64,000 bases of DNA, from positions 1,028,001-1,092,000 of the forward strand of contig NZ_CP083376.1 of the NCBI RefSeq assembly GCF_020042665.1, written 5' to 3'. This document shows, piece after piece, positions 36,716-46,077 of the stretch (position 1 is the stretch's first letter; each line of letters starts with the position of its first letter). The position numbers were made by a program, and so were the translations under genes. The stretch is from Pseudoxanthomonas sp. X-1 (lineage in GTDB: Bacteria > Pseudomonadota > Gammaproteobacteria > Xanthomonadales > Xanthomonadaceae). The notes below the pieces were generated by a model. That model did no database searches and was not told the origin of the DNA. It saw nothing but the letters and a program-made list of their open reading frames with translations.

Positions 36716-36872
36716 GCGGCAGGGACTACGGGCTGTCGCAGCGCTTTGCTGGCTTGCCCGCGGAGAGGGGCCGCCGGCGCATCCCCAGGCGGGTGCCGAT
36801 GCCCGCTCTGGCCGGAAGCGGACATCGACCTGCGTGATGGCGGCGGCTTCCCGCGCGCGCATTCGCACGAGG

Positions 36873-37346
36873 TCAGATGCTTCCCTGGGCGACAAGCTCG
36901 CGCGTCCGCCTGAGCGTCGAATGGATCGCGGCCTTGAAGCCCCTGTCGCTGTCCATCCAGGCCTGTGCCGCCTGCTCTTCTGGTCCGTCGGGCGTCTTGC
37001 CGCGCAGCCCGATGTAGCAATAGAAACGAAGCTGCAGGTCGCCGTTCTGGTCTTCGTACAGCTCGTTGACGATCGCACCCTCGCGCGGGCTGACGGCCTG
37101 GAAGAAGGTGATCTTCCGATCCGCCTCGAACGTGATGATCTCGGTGAGGTCATCGCCGAGGATGGTGGCTTCGCGCATCAGGTGCGATGCGCTTTCCTCG
37201 ACGACCTCGCTGCGCGTGCATTCTCCGGGCGGGAAGAACAGCGTGGCGTTGCGTGCTTTTTCGACCAGGCCGGCCCAGGCCTGGGCATGGGTGAGCGGGG
37301 TCAGTCCGGGCGCGTTGACCGGAACGGTTGCGGTCGAGTAGATCAT
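36873..37346 (-). CDS. DUF1857 (AtaL-like) SRPBCC-fold protein
   Basis: A 157-aa protein of the SRPBCC fold, DUF1857 type: TVPVNAPGLTPLTHAQAWAGLVEKARNATLFFPP at the start and ITFEADRKITFFQA in the core. Relatives bind small hydrophobic ligands; no reaction can be assigned. ATG at 37346 follows AAGGAA. It is 32 bp downstream of the NmrA-like gene and likely shares its promoter. Confidence 0.8.
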   Translation of the reverse strand: MIYSTATVPVNAPGLTPLTHAQAWAGLVEKARNATLFFPPGECTRSEVVEESASHLMREATILGDDLTEIITFEADRKITFFQAVSPREGAIVNELYEDQNGDLQLRFYCYIGLRGKTPDGPEEQAAQAWMDSDRGFKAAIHSTLRRTRELVAQGSI

Positions 37347-37378
37347 GGCGGGTTCCTTGGGAATGAGGGTGAGGGTGT

Positions 37379-38248
37379 TCAGGCGGCCGCTGCGACATGC
37401 GCGGCGAAGTCGCGATAGCGGCGCAGAGGACGTCCAAGCAGTTCGGTCAGGCGCGCGACATCGCCGGCCTCGGGCACCATGCCGTCGGTGAGGAAGCGCT
37501 CGGCCATCTGGCGCATGTCGTAGGCCATCCACGCGGGCATGAACTGGCGCAGGTTCTGCTCGAGGCCCACCGTGTCGTCGCCGCCGTATGCGATCGCCCG
37601 GCCGAGGGCGCCCGACCAGATGCCCGCGATCTCCGTGCCCGTCAGCGTCTCGGGGCCGACCAGGTTGATCCGGGTCGACGCGCTGTCTGCGGCCGCGCGA
37701 TCGCGCGACAGCAGTTCGATGGCGGCGATCTCGCCGATGTCGCGGGTATCGATCATCGCCAGGCCGCGGCTGCCGATCGGCATGGGATACACGCCGTAGC
37801 CCAGCACCGCGTCCTTGATCGTCAGGTCGTTGTCCATGAAGTACGCCGGGCGCAGGATCGTGGCGCTGAAGCCCATCTGTTCGATCATGCGCTCCACGCC
37901 GAACTTGCCGGCGAAGTGAGGCACGTTGACGTAGCGGTCGCTGTGGATCACCGACAGGTAGACCACCCGCTTCACGCCGGCCTCGCGGGCGACGTTGAGG
38001 GTGATGAGCGCCTGGGTGAACTCGTCGGCCACCACGGCGTTGAGCAGGAAGAGCGTGGAAACGCCCTGGAAGGCCTGGCGCAGGGCATCGACATCCAGCA
38101 GGTCGCCCTGGCGGATCTCCACGTCCGCGGGGAGGTCGGCGGTCGCGGGATCGCGGACGAGGGCGCGCACGCTGGCGCCGCGCTGGATGAGCTGCTGGAC
38201 GACGTGGCGGCCGACATGGCCGGTGGCGCCGGTGACGAGGATGGTCAT
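37379..38248 (-). CDS. NmrA-like NAD(P)-binding protein (atypical SDR)
   Basis: A 289-aa NmrA/QOR2-like protein with the motif GATGHVGRHVVQQL at the N-terminus and an Arg after strand 2 (LVRDP) that favours NADP(H). The usual YxxxK is missing, as in NmrA-type proteins, which act as redox sensors or quinone reductases. It is divergent from a LysR regulator 98 bp away that probably controls it. It is followed by the DUF1857 gene. Confidence 0.88.
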   Translation of the reverse strand: MTILVTGATGHVGRHVVQQLIQRGASVRALVRDPATADLPADVEIRQGDLLDVDALRQAFQGVSTLFLLNAVVADEFTQALITLNVAREAGVKRVVYLSVIHSDRYVNVPHFAGKFGVERMIEQMGFSATILRPAYFMDNDLTIKDAVLGYGVYPMPIGSRGLAMIDTRDIGEIAAIELLSRDRAAADSASTRINLVGPETLTGTEIAGIWSGALGRAIAYGGDDTVGLEQNLRQFMPAWMAYDMRQMAERFLTDGMVPEAGDVARLTELLGRPLRRYRDFAAHVAAAA

Positions 38249-38312
38249 GGAAGTGCTCCGGGTTGGTGAGGAGGCTCCATGGTTGTTGATCCGGATTCGG
38301 GCCGATAGCCCA

Positions 38313-38318
38313 TATAAT
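38313..38318 (+). promoter_or_regulatory. Consensus -10 (TATAAT) for the LysR gene
   Basis: A perfect TATAAT lies 28 bp upstream of the LysR ATG (38347), in the 98-bp region shared with the divergent NmrA-like gene. I could not place a convincing -35, which would fit an activator- or repressor-controlled promoter. Confidence 0.45.
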
Positions 38319-38346
38319 TGGACCACCTGTCTCGCTGGCGGAACAC

Positions 38347-39252
38347 ATGGACCTCCTGGCCCTGGCCGACTTCAACCTGGTGGCGCGTCACGGCGGCCTC
38401 GGGCGGGCGGCCCGCGCCGCGGACCGGCCCAAGGCCACGTTGTCGCGGCGGGTGTCGGATCTGGAGGCGAGCCTGGGCGTGCGCCTGTTCGAGCGCGGCT
38501 CGCATACGCTGAAGCTGACCCAGGAGGGGCGCGCACTGTTCGAGCGCACCGAAACCCTGCTGACCGAGATCGGCGAAGCGGCCACCTCGATCGCCTCGGG
38601 CGGCGAAGCGCCGCGGGGCAGGCTGCGCATCAGCGCGCCGCTGCTGTTCTCGCAGATGGCGCTGGGCACGCTGTCGGCCCGGTTCGCGCTGCGCTACCCG
38701 GAAGTGCGCCTGGAGATCACCACCGAGGACCGCGCGGTCGACATGGTGGAGGAGGGCTACGAACTGGTGATCCGGGTCAATCCCGATCCGGACGAACGGC
38801 TGGTCGGCCGCGTGCTGTTGCGCGATCGCCTGGTCGCCGTGGCCAGTCCGGCGCTGCAGAGGCCGATGCCGGAGGTCGCGGCGCGCGCGGTGGTGCGCGC
38901 GTCCGGCCACCCCTCCGTGTGGGAACTGGCATCGGGACAAGGCGACCTGCGGATGTCCATCGAACCGGTGCTGCGCCTGGCGTCGCTGATCATGATCCGC
39001 GATGCGGCGCGGACCGGGATCGGCGCCGCCGTGCTCCCGCTCTCGCTGGTCGCGGGCGATCTGCACTCCGGTGCGCTTGTCCACTGGGGCGACGTGAAGG
39101 GTCGCCCGATCGAGATCTGGGCGCTCTATCCGTCACGCCGCCTGCTGAGCGCGCGTGTCTCGGCCTTTCTCGAATTCCTGAAGGAGGCTTTCCCGTTGGG
39201 GCAGCCGGAAGAGCTGGCGGCCTACCTCACCCATGAAGCCGCCGCGCGCTAG
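38347..39252 (+). CDS. LysR family transcriptional regulator
   Basis: A 301-aa LysR regulator: HTH residues 1-60 (FNLVARHGGLGRAARAADRPKATLSRRVSDLEASLGVRLFERG) and an effector-binding domain from ~90 (RLRISAPLLFSQMALGTLSARFALRYPEVRLEI). Divergent from the NmrA-like gene, the usual arrangement for a regulator and its target. GGCGGAAC precedes the ATG. Confidence 0.92.
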   Translation: MDLLALADFNLVARHGGLGRAARAADRPKATLSRRVSDLEASLGVRLFERGSHTLKLTQEGRALFERTETLLTEIGEAATSIASGGEAPRGRLRISAPLLFSQMALGTLSARFALRYPEVRLEITTEDRAVDMVEEGYELVIRVNPDPDERLVGRVLLRDRLVAVASPALQRPMPEVAARAVVRASGHPSVWELASGQGDLRMSIEPVLRLASLIMIRDAARTGIGAAVLPLSLVAGDLHSGALVHWGDVKGRPIEIWALYPSRRLLSARVSAFLEFLKEAFPLGQPEELAAYLTHEAAAR

Positions 39253-39312
39253 AGCGAACGCCGAGCCCGGCACAGGACGACCGCAGGTCACCAGCCCGGC
39301 CCCGCAGACGGG

Positions 39313-40791
39313 CTAGCCGCCGGGGCGTCCCGCTTTGGCGTCCTCGTCCCTCGGCTTGTCGCGGAGGCCGCGCGCCTTCTCGTACAGGGCCTTGGCCTGC
39401 GCCGCATCCCCGCGCGTCGCATGCGCCTCGGCCAGGCTGTCCCAGGCGTTCGCCGAATCCGGGAAGAGCACCGTGTTCAGTGCGAACACGCGCAGCGCGG
39501 GGTCGATGCCCAGGTTGTCGCGAAGGGTATAGCCGGCATTGTTGATGGTCCGCTCCAGCGTGGCGGCGTCCAGCGTGGTGCCGGCACGGATCGCCTTCGC
39601 CTGCGCCAGCGCATCGCCCTCGGCCTGCGGCTGCAGTGCATAGCGCACCATGGCTTCGGACAGCGTCTCCACGGGAAACCGCTCTGGTGCCACCACCGCC
39701 ATCGCGCTGTCCACCAGCACGCGCGACCAGACGTTCTTCGCGCTGCCATTGGTCAGATAGACGAAGGTGTAGAGGTCGCCGTCCAGCGAGCCCTCGAAGA
39801 GGATGCGGACGCGGACGCGGGTGCCGCCGTCATGGCCGACCTGCCGGTACGCGCCGCTCTCCCCGGATTCCCAGCCGGCAGCGAACCAGCCGCGCCGCCC
39901 GTTCGCCAGCAGTCGCGGCTGCCAGAGCCGCTGCAGGGTGGCCTTGCCCACCAGCTCACCGGAGGTCATGGCCTGCAGGAACCGGGCGAGGTCGTCCAGC
40001 GAGGTGTACAGCGCGGCATGGCCGTAGGCGTACGCGGGCCAAGGCAGCTCCTGTTCCTCCTCCAGATGGCCCTGCCTGCCGATGTAGGAAGTGACCACGC
40101 GCTGCTCGGGCAACGCGGAGCCACCGAGCCAGGTGTGCCGCAGGTGCAGTCTGCGGATGATGCGTTCCTGCGCCACCTGCGGATAGGGCTTGCCGTACTG
40201 CCTGGCCAGCAGTGCCGCCAGCACGAGATAGTTCGTCTGGGTGTAGCGGGATTCGGTCCCCGGCGGAAACTGCAGCGGGGCGTCGGCCAGGGACGCGAAC
40301 ACCGTCTGCAGGTCGGGCGGAAACACCGTGTCCGCCGCGGCGCCCTTGCCCTGGCGGGCGTCGAAATAATCCGGTACGCCCGAGGTGTGGTCGAGGAAGT
40401 CGCGCACCGGGATCGCCTTCCAGCGTGCCGGCAGGCCGGGCAGGTAGGCGCTCGCAGGCATGTCCAGCGCCACTTTCCCCTGCTCCACCAGCTGCATGAC
40501 CAGGGTGCTGACGAAGAGCTTGCTCAAGGAGTAGACGGGGAACACGAAGTCGGTCGTCAGGCGTTCGTGGGTTCTTACGTCGGCCTCGCCCTGCGCACCC
40601 CGAAAGAGCACTTGGCCATCGTGCGCCACCAGCATCGCCTGGCCCGGGATGCCGTAGCGCTCCGCGTTGACCGCCATCTGCCGCGCCAGCGCATGGGGCA
40701 GCGGGTCTTCCGCAGTCACGCCAAAAGGAGAGAGAAGTGCGGCCGCGAGCAGCAGCACCGCCAGACGCTTGAACGACATCATGTATCGCAT
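39313..40791 (-). CDS. Serine beta-lactamase-like hydrolase with C-terminal TPR-like segment
   Basis: A 492-aa exported serine hydrolase. Signal peptide (RLAVLLLAAALLSPFGVTA), nucleophile in S88-L-S-K91 (FPVYSLSKLFV), FLDHTSGV, Tyr box SRYTQTNYL, and GHDGGTR in place of KTG. The last ~60 residues (FALNTVLFPDSANAWDSLAEAHATRGDAAQAKALYEKA) resemble one TPR unit, common in such hydrolases of xanthomonads. Start is ATG at 40791; ATGs at 40782 and 40779 are also possible. The substrate is unknown (esterase, peptidase or amidase). A decayed copy of its 3' end lies at 47171-47236. Confidence 0.85.
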   Translation of the reverse strand: MRYMMSFKRLAVLLLAAALLSPFGVTAEDPLPHALARQMAVNAERYGIPGQAMLVAHDGQVLFRGAQGEADVRTHERLTTDFVFPVYSLSKLFVSTLVMQLVEQGKVALDMPASAYLPGLPARWKAIPVRDFLDHTSGVPDYFDARQGKGAAADTVFPPDLQTVFASLADAPLQFPPGTESRYTQTNYLVLAALLARQYGKPYPQVAQERIIRRLHLRHTWLGGSALPEQRVVTSYIGRQGHLEEEQELPWPAYAYGHAALYTSLDDLARFLQAMTSGELVGKATLQRLWQPRLLANGRRGWFAAGWESGESGAYRQVGHDGGTRVRVRILFEGSLDGDLYTFVYLTNGSAKNVWSRVLVDSAMAVVAPERFPVETLSEAMVRYALQPQAEGDALAQAKAIRAGTTLDAATLERTINNAGYTLRDNLGIDPALRVFALNTVLFPDSANAWDSLAEAHATRGDAAQAKALYEKARGLRDKPRDEDAKAGRPGG

Positions 40792-40849
40792 GCAAGAACG
40801 GCCTCGGTCGTCGATTCCGGATCGCGGTGTCTATCGCCTGGCCAGACGG

Positions 40850-41620
40850 TCAGTGGACAAAGAAGGCGGTGCGCGCGACACCTGCATTGTTGTGCTTCTC
40901 CATCCAGGCGCGTACTTCCACTTCGTACAGGCCGGGCGCGGTGGCGGGAAGGTTTGCCTCGAACATCGCGCTCCCTGGATCGAACCGAAGCCCCACCTTG
41001 CCGAGCGTTGCGCCGTCGACCGTGACGTAGGCTTCGACCTCTACGTCGCGCGCGTGCCACGGGCCGTTCTCGGAGAGCGCACAGCCGCAGAGCATCGTGA
41101 CGCCCGCCCGCAAGGGCACGGTCGTCCCCGACTTGATCCATTGATAGGCGACGGGCTGGGCCAGGTCGACGATCAGGCCGGGGAGTTCCATCAGCCAGCC
41201 GTCGCCGGCCGTGAGGTCGCGCCCCGGCAGAATCCATTGGGTGCTGGTGGCCGTGGTGGTGGCCTGCGGCTGGCTGAGCGGGCCGGTCACGCTCAGGGTC
41301 ACGCGGTGGGGACGATCGAGGTCGAGCGTGGCGTGGAAGACGGCCGAATCCGGCGTGGAGCGCCTGGTGCCCGGCGGGTTCTTCCCGTCCATGATCCGGC
41401 GGGTGTCGCCCGTCGTGCCGGACGTCTGGCCCTGCGCCAGGATCTGGCCGGTCTCGGCATCGCTCAGGACGACGCGGGCCGCGGCGGCGTAGCCGCCGAG
41501 GAACTTGGCGCCGCGCGCGAGCACCCTGACGTCCACCCTGGTCGGTTCCGCCATGGCCTGGGCACTGGTCCCGGCGACGGTCGCGGCCAGGCACAGGAAG
41601 AAGGGGAGGGTGGGGCGCAT
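40850..41620 (-). CDS. Exported hypothetical protein with beta-sandwich character
   Basis: A 256-aa protein with signal peptide (LPFFLCLAATVAGTSAQAMA). The mature part is strand-rich and periodic (VDVRVLARGAKFLG, ARVVLSDAETGQILAQGQTSG, YEVEVRAWMEKHNNAGVARTAFFV), as in Ig-like or carbohydrate-binding folds, but I recognise no named family. ATG at 41620 is preceded by AGGAG at 8 bases. It is divergent from a membrane-anchored winged-helix regulator whose tandem operator lies between them. Confidence 0.75.
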   Translation of the reverse strand: MRPTLPFFLCLAATVAGTSAQAMAEPTRVDVRVLARGAKFLGGYAAAARVVLSDAETGQILAQGQTSGTTGDTRRIMDGKNPPGTRRSTPDSAVFHATLDLDRPHRVTLSVTGPLSQPQATTTATSTQWILPGRDLTAGDGWLMELPGLIVDLAQPVAYQWIKSGTTVPLRAGVTMLCGCALSENGPWHARDVEVEAYVTVDGATLGKVGLRFDPGSAMFEANLPATAPGLYEVEVRAWMEKHNNAGVARTAFFVH

Positions 41621-41746
41621 GCGGGCACTCCTGGACATGGACGGGAGAAGGGAGCGGGGAGGACCGGGCGGTGCGCAGGCGACCGCGCCGTCGTAGCCCC
41701 ACGAGGATCCCGGACAAGCCTGCGGCGCTCTGCCAGAATGGTCGAA

Positions 41747-41780
41747 TGACATGTCATGACTTCTGCTGACATGCCGTGAT
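41747..41780. promoter_or_regulatory. Tandem TGACATG direct repeats (likely winged-helix operator)
   Basis: TGACATGTCATGAC (41747-41760) and TGACATGCCGTGAT (41767-41780) match at 11 of 14 positions and are 20 bp apart, about two helical turns on the same face. Such direct repeats are typical binding sites of OmpR/CadC winged-helix proteins. The first copy also forms the palindrome ATGACATGTCAT (41746-41757). Confidence 0.6.
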
Positions 41781-41812
41781 GGCAAGGGTTTCAACGGGTT
41801 CGGGAGAGGTTG

Positions 41813-42601
41813 ATGTCGTTGCGTTTCGACCATTTCAGGCTGGACCCGGCCGCCCTGCAGATCTTCCGGGGGGATGCGCAGCTGGACGCCCCGCCTCAGG
41901 TGGTGGAGGTCCTCTGCCATCTCATTCAGAACGCGGACCGGGTCGTGCCGCGACAGGAACTGCTGGACCGGTTCTGGCCGCGCGCGGGCACCGGCGGAGA
42001 CGCGGCCCTCAATACCTGCATTCGCCGCATCCGCACCCTGCTGGAGGACGATGCCGATGCGCCGCGCTACATCCAGACGCGGCCCCGGGCGGGTTATCGT
42101 TTCGTCGGGTCGCTCATGGCCGATGCGCCACCGCCATCTCCCGTTCCCCGTCGCGCCTTCAGGCCGGCGCTGGCCGTCGGCCTGTCCGTGGCCCTGACGC
42201 TCGGCGGCGCGGTCTGGGCATGGGGGGCCGGCATGTTCTCGCGGCCGGACCAGCGCATCGCCATCGAGCCTGCGCAGGGACTGTGCGAATACGTGCTGTT
42301 CCCGCACTTCAACCTGGGCCTGCGCGAGAGTCTGCTGGCGCAGGTCAGCGACCGTCTGCCCGCCGGCTACAGCGTGGCCTCGGACGGCCAGCACGCCGAC
42401 CTGCATGTCCGCGTCAGCGTGCGGCAGACCGCGCAGCAGACCGTGGTCGTCCTGACCCTGCTCGACGAAGGCCAGGGGCGCGTGCTGTGGTCGGGCGAAT
42501 TCTCGGAGGCCACGGACCTGGAGAACTACGTGCCGCTGCAGCGCTCGCTGGCCAGGCGCATGGCCGCGGGCCTGACCCAGGCCCTGGATCGACATTCCTG
42601 A
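41813..42601 (+). CDS. CadC/ToxR-like membrane-anchored winged-helix regulator
   Basis: A 262-aa regulator. Residues 1-~100 form an OmpR-type winged helix (PPQVVEVLCHLIQNADRVVPRQELLDRFWPRAG, NTCIRRIRTLLEDDADAPRYIQTRPRAGYRFVG). One transmembrane helix (~residues 120-140, LAVGLSVALTLGGAVWAWGAG) is followed by ~115 periplasmic residues. The ATG follows GGGAGAGG. This is a one-component sensor: signal outside, DNA binding inside. Likely target: itself and the divergent exported protein, through the direct repeats at 41747-41780. Confidence 0.88.
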   Translation: MSLRFDHFRLDPAALQIFRGDAQLDAPPQVVEVLCHLIQNADRVVPRQELLDRFWPRAGTGGDAALNTCIRRIRTLLEDDADAPRYIQTRPRAGYRFVGSLMADAPPPSPVPRRAFRPALAVGLSVALTLGGAVWAWGAGMFSRPDQRIAIEPAQGLCEYVLFPHFNLGLRESLLAQVSDRLPAGYSVASDGQHADLHVRVSVRQTAQQTVVVLTLLDEGQGRVLWSGEFSEATDLENYVPLQRSLARRMAAGLTQALDRHS

Positions 42602-43254
42602 GGCCGGATCGCTCGCGTCAGGCGCTTGCGTGCTTGTCGCATCGGCTTGCGCCGCTGGAGGCAAGGGCAAGGACGGCCGGATCTCGCTTCCGGCGCTGTC
42701 CGTGAACTGCCAGGACGACCAGATCAACACCACCAAGCGCAATCGCTACGGCGCGCCCATGCGCGCGGCCTGCGCGGGCATGACGATAACCGGCCTGCTC
42801 GGCGCGCACTGGCTGCCGCTTGAGCGCAAGCAAGAGCTTGTCGGCGCCATCCAGGCGCGGCTGCAGGCCAGGCAACCGTCCGCCAGGCGAGCGTGTCGCA
42901 AGCATCGATGCCCGCAGCCGGGCCGGAGTGGCCCTTACACACCAGCCCTTCATGCACGAGCCTGAAAGATGCACCACAGCGAGCGGGCAGGCGAGTCGGT
43001 CGCCCGCCGCATGATGGCGATGTCCCGGCGAGGGCGTTGGCCATGCCGACCCGCAGGCGCTTTGAAGATGTCAGCCAATGCCGCGCGGGCCTGCGACCGG
43101 CTGGATGCTGCCGAAGGCGAAGGAGCGCTTGCCCGGGACGTGACCTGGCTCGCGTTGGCGCCCCACTCGCGGGCGCACAGTCGCTAAGCCCGGCCCCTTG
43201 ACCGACTTGGCTCGTAACGGCCCATCGCTCCCTCACGAACCACAGGATCAGGAC
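42602..43254. other. 653-bp gap with one possible gene relic
   Basis: Only the short frame at 42630-42965 shows coding-like third-base bias. The rest (42966-43254) has no convincing frame, hairpin or motif. The uvrA2 start lies at its right edge; an alternative TTG at 43198 would shorten the gap. Confidence 0.5.
42630..42965 (+). pseudogene. Short lipoprotein-like frame, possible truncated gene
   Basis: A 111-aa frame with strong GC bias at third codon positions up to about residue 70 (ISLPALSVNCQDDQINTTKR, LLGAHWLPLERKQELVGAIQ), then Arg-rich sequence of poor coding quality. The beginning (LVASACAAGG) looks like a lipobox without its full signal helix. I recognise no family. It may be a decayed or 5'-truncated lipoprotein gene. 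Confidence 0.3.
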
Positions 43255-45915
43255 ATGCCAGGCTCTTCTCGCGTTGAATCCCCTCCCGCGACAACGGCCG
43301 GCGGCTTCGTCCAGGTGCGCGGCGCGCGCGAGCACAACCTCAAGGATGTGGATGTGTCCATCCCGCGCAACGCGCTGGTGGTGTTCTCGGGGGTCTCCGG
43401 CTCCGGAAAGTCTTCGCTCGCCTTCGGCACCCTCTATGCCGAGGCCCAGCGACGCTACTTCGAGTCCGTGGCCCCCTATGCACGGCGGCTGATCGACCAG
43501 GTGGGCGTGCCGGACGTCGATGCGATCGAAGGCCTGCCGCCCGCGGTGGCGCTGCAGCAGCAGCGGGGCGCCAGCAACACGCGTTCCTCCGTGGGGAGTG
43601 TGACCACGCTATCCAGTCTGGTGCGGATGATGTACTCACGCGCGGGCGCCTATCCGGCCGGGCAGCCGATGCTGTATGTCGAGGACTTCTCGCCCAACAC
43701 GCCGCAGGGGGCGTGCCCCACCTGTCATGGCCTGGGCCACGTGTACGAAGTGACCGAGGCGATCATGGTCCCCGATCCCTCGCTGTCCATCCGCGAGCGT
43801 GCGATCGCCTCGTGGCCACCCGCCTGGCAGGGCCAGAACCTGCGCGACATCCTGGTCAGCCTGGGCTACGACGTCGACCGGCCGTGGAAGGACCTGCCGA
43901 AGAAGGACCGCGACTGGATCCTGTTCACCGAGGAAACGCCAACGGTGCCGGTGTATGCGGGCTTCACGCCTGCCGAGACCCGTGCCGCGCTCAAGCGCAA
44001 GCTGGAGCCAAGCTACATGGGCACCTTCACCGGTGCCCGGCGGTATGTGCTGCACACCTTCGCCAACACCCAGAGCGCGCTGATGCGAAAGCGCGTGTCC
44101 CGTTTCATGGAGGGCAAGCTGTGCCCCAGCTGCCACGGCAAGCGGCTCAAGCCCGAGGCGCTGTCGGTCACCTTCGCCGGCGTGGACATCGGCGCCTTCC
44201 TGCAGATGCCGCTGGACCAGCTGGCGGCCCTGCTCGAACCGATTGCCCAAGGCGACTTCGGCGCCCATGCGGAGGGGGCGGGGACGGACAGGGAGGCGAC
44301 CCGACGTGACCGTGCCAAGCGCGCGGCCTCCGGCCGTGCGACGCATGCGGTAGCGCCCGACGTGCGGCGCACCTCCGCACTGTCGGAAGAAAAGCGCCTT
44401 GCCGCGCAGCGCCTGGCCGGCAGCGTGGTGGCACGCCTGCGCCAACTGCGCGGTCTGGGCCTCGGCTACCTCACGCTGGAACGCGCCACGCCGACGCTTT
44501 CGGCAGGCGAGTTGCAGCGATTGCGATTGGCGACGCAGCTGAGTTCGCTGCTGTTCGGCGTGGTGTACGTGCTCGACGAGCCTTCGGCCGGACTGCACCC
44601 CTCCGACAGCCAGGCGTTGTACGACGCGCTCGATCGGCTGCGTGACGCGGGCAATTCGGTGTTCGTGGTGGAACACGACCTGGACCTGATGCGTCGCGCG
44701 CAATGGCTGGTGGATGTCGGGCCGGATGCCGGGGAGCATGGCGGCCATGTGCTCTACAGCGGCGAGCCGGATGGCCTGCGCAAGATTGCCCAGTCGCGCA
44801 CCGCGCGCTACCTGTTCGGTGAAATCCCCACGCCGGCCAGCCGGGCACGCGAAGCGGCCGGCTGGCTGGAGATGCAGGGCATCCATCGCCATAACCTGCG
44901 TGGCGTGGATGCGCGTATTCCGCTGGGCGTGCTGACCGCCGTCACCGGGATCTCCGGCTCCGGCAAGTCCAGCCTCGTCGCGCAGGCCCTGCCGGAGCTG
45001 CTACTGCTGCACCTGGGCCACGAGCCGGAAGACGACGCCGACAGCGCCACCAGCGAAGGGCCTGCGGTGATCGAAGCGACCGGCGGTCATCTGGCGGGCG
45101 ACGTGGACGCCCTGCAACGGCTGGTGCAGGTCGACCAGAAGCCGATCGGGCGCACGCCGCGCTCGAATCTGGCGACCTATACGGGCCTGTTCGACCATGT
45201 GCGCAAGCTGTTTGCCGCCACGGCCGATGCGCGGCGCCGCCGCTACGACGCCGGACGGTTCTCGTTCAACGTCGCCAAGGGGCGCTGCGAGACCTGCGAG
45301 GGCGAGGGCTTCGTCAGCGTGGAACTGCTGTTCATGCCCAGCGTGTATGCGCCGTGCCCGACGTGCCACGGCGCGCGCTACAACGAGGCCACGCTGAAGG
45401 TGCGCTGGAACGGGCGCAACATCGCCGAGGTCCTGCAGATGACCGTGGACGAAGCCGGCGCGTTCTTTGTCGGGGAAGACGCCGTGGCGCGGCCCCTGCA
45501 CCTGCTGCGTGACATCGGACTGGGCTATCTGCGCCTGGGGCAGCCGGCGACCGAGCTTTCCGGTGGCGAGGCGCAGCGGATCAAGCTGGCGACCGAGCTT
45601 CAGCGCAGCCAGCGCGGCCGCAGCCTGTATGTGCTCGACGAGCCGACCACCGGGCTGCATGCCTCGGATGTCGACCGCTTGCTGGTGCAGTTGCAGCGCC
45701 TGGTCGATGCCGGCAATACCGTGGTGATGATCGAGCACGACATGCGTGCGGTGGCCCAGGCCGACTGGGTGATCGACGTGGGGCCAGGTGCGGGCGCGGC
45801 CGGCGGTCGCATCGTGGTGGCAGGCTCCCCGCGCACAGTGGCTGGAACGCCTGGCAGCCTGACCGCTCCGTTTCTTGCGCAGGCATTGGTCGCCGGATCC
45901 GCTGGCGAGGGTTGA
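43255..45915 (+). CDS. UvrA2 (class II UvrA-like ABC ATPase)
   Basis: An 886-aa UvrA paralogue. It has two ABC ATPase halves: Walker [10 protein letters not shown] and GISGSGKSS, signatures [16 protein letters not shown] and [16 protein letters not shown], and Walker B/D-loops [12 protein letters not shown] and [12 protein letters not shown]. Zinc modules are seen ([15 protein letters not shown]…CPTCHG). The UvrB-binding domain of UvrA1 is missing: the sequence runs from [13 protein letters not shown] directly to [19 protein letters not shown]. Class II UvrAs are linked to tolerance of DNA-damaging agents, sometimes self-made antibiotics, but not to standard excision repair. ATG at 43255 is taken over TTG at 43198. 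Confidence 0.92.
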   Translation: MPGSSRVESPPATTAGGFVQVRGAREHNLKDVDVSIPRNALVVFSGVSGSGKSSLAFGTLYAEAQRRYFESVAPYARRLIDQVGVPDVDAIEGLPPAVALQQQRGASNTRSSVGSVTTLSSLVRMMYSRAGAYPAGQPMLYVEDFSPNTPQGACPTCHGLGHVYEVTEAIMVPDPSLSIRERAIASWPPAWQGQNLRDILVSLGYDVDRPWKDLPKKDRDWILFTEETPTVPVYAGFTPAETRAALKRKLEPSYMGTFTGARRYVLHTFANTQSALMRKRVSRFMEGKLCPSCHGKRLKPEALSVTFAGVDIGAFLQMPLDQLAALLEPIAQGDFGAHAEGAGTDREATRRDRAKRAASGRATHAVAPDVRRTSALSEEKRLAAQRLAGSVVARLRQLRGLGLGYLTLERATPTLSAGELQRLRLATQLSSLLFGVVYVLDEPSAGLHPSDSQALYDALDRLRDAGNSVFVVEHDLDLMRRAQWLVDVGPDAGEHGGHVLYSGEPDGLRKIAQSRTARYLFGEIPTPASRAREAAGWLEMQGIHRHNLRGVDARIPLGVLTAVTGISGSGKSSLVAQALPELLLLHLGHEPEDDADSATSEGPAVIEATGGHLAGDVDALQRLVQVDQKPIGRTPRSNLATYTGLFDHVRKLFAATADARRRRYDAGRFSFNVAKGRCETCEGEGFVSVELLFMPSVYAPCPTCHGARYNEATLKVRWNGRNIAEVLQMTVDEAGAFFVGEDAVARPLHLLRDIGLGYLRLGQPATELSGGEAQRIKLATELQRSQRGRSLYVLDEPTTGLHASDVDRLLVQLQRLVDAGNTVVMIEHDMRAVAQADWVIDVGPGAGAAGGRIVVAGSPRTVAGTPGSLTAPFLAQALVAGSAGEG

Positions 45916-46077
45916 AGGCGGTATCGCCATGCGTCACGGCATGCCTGCTTTCGGCAGGACGCAGCTCACGCAACCGCGAGGTCGATCCCACCGCTCAGGC
46001 ATCCGCTGCTGCGTGGCCTGTTGTCAGGGTCGATGGCGGGTGACCGGCGGGGTAGGGCGAAGCCCGGGCGACCGCCG

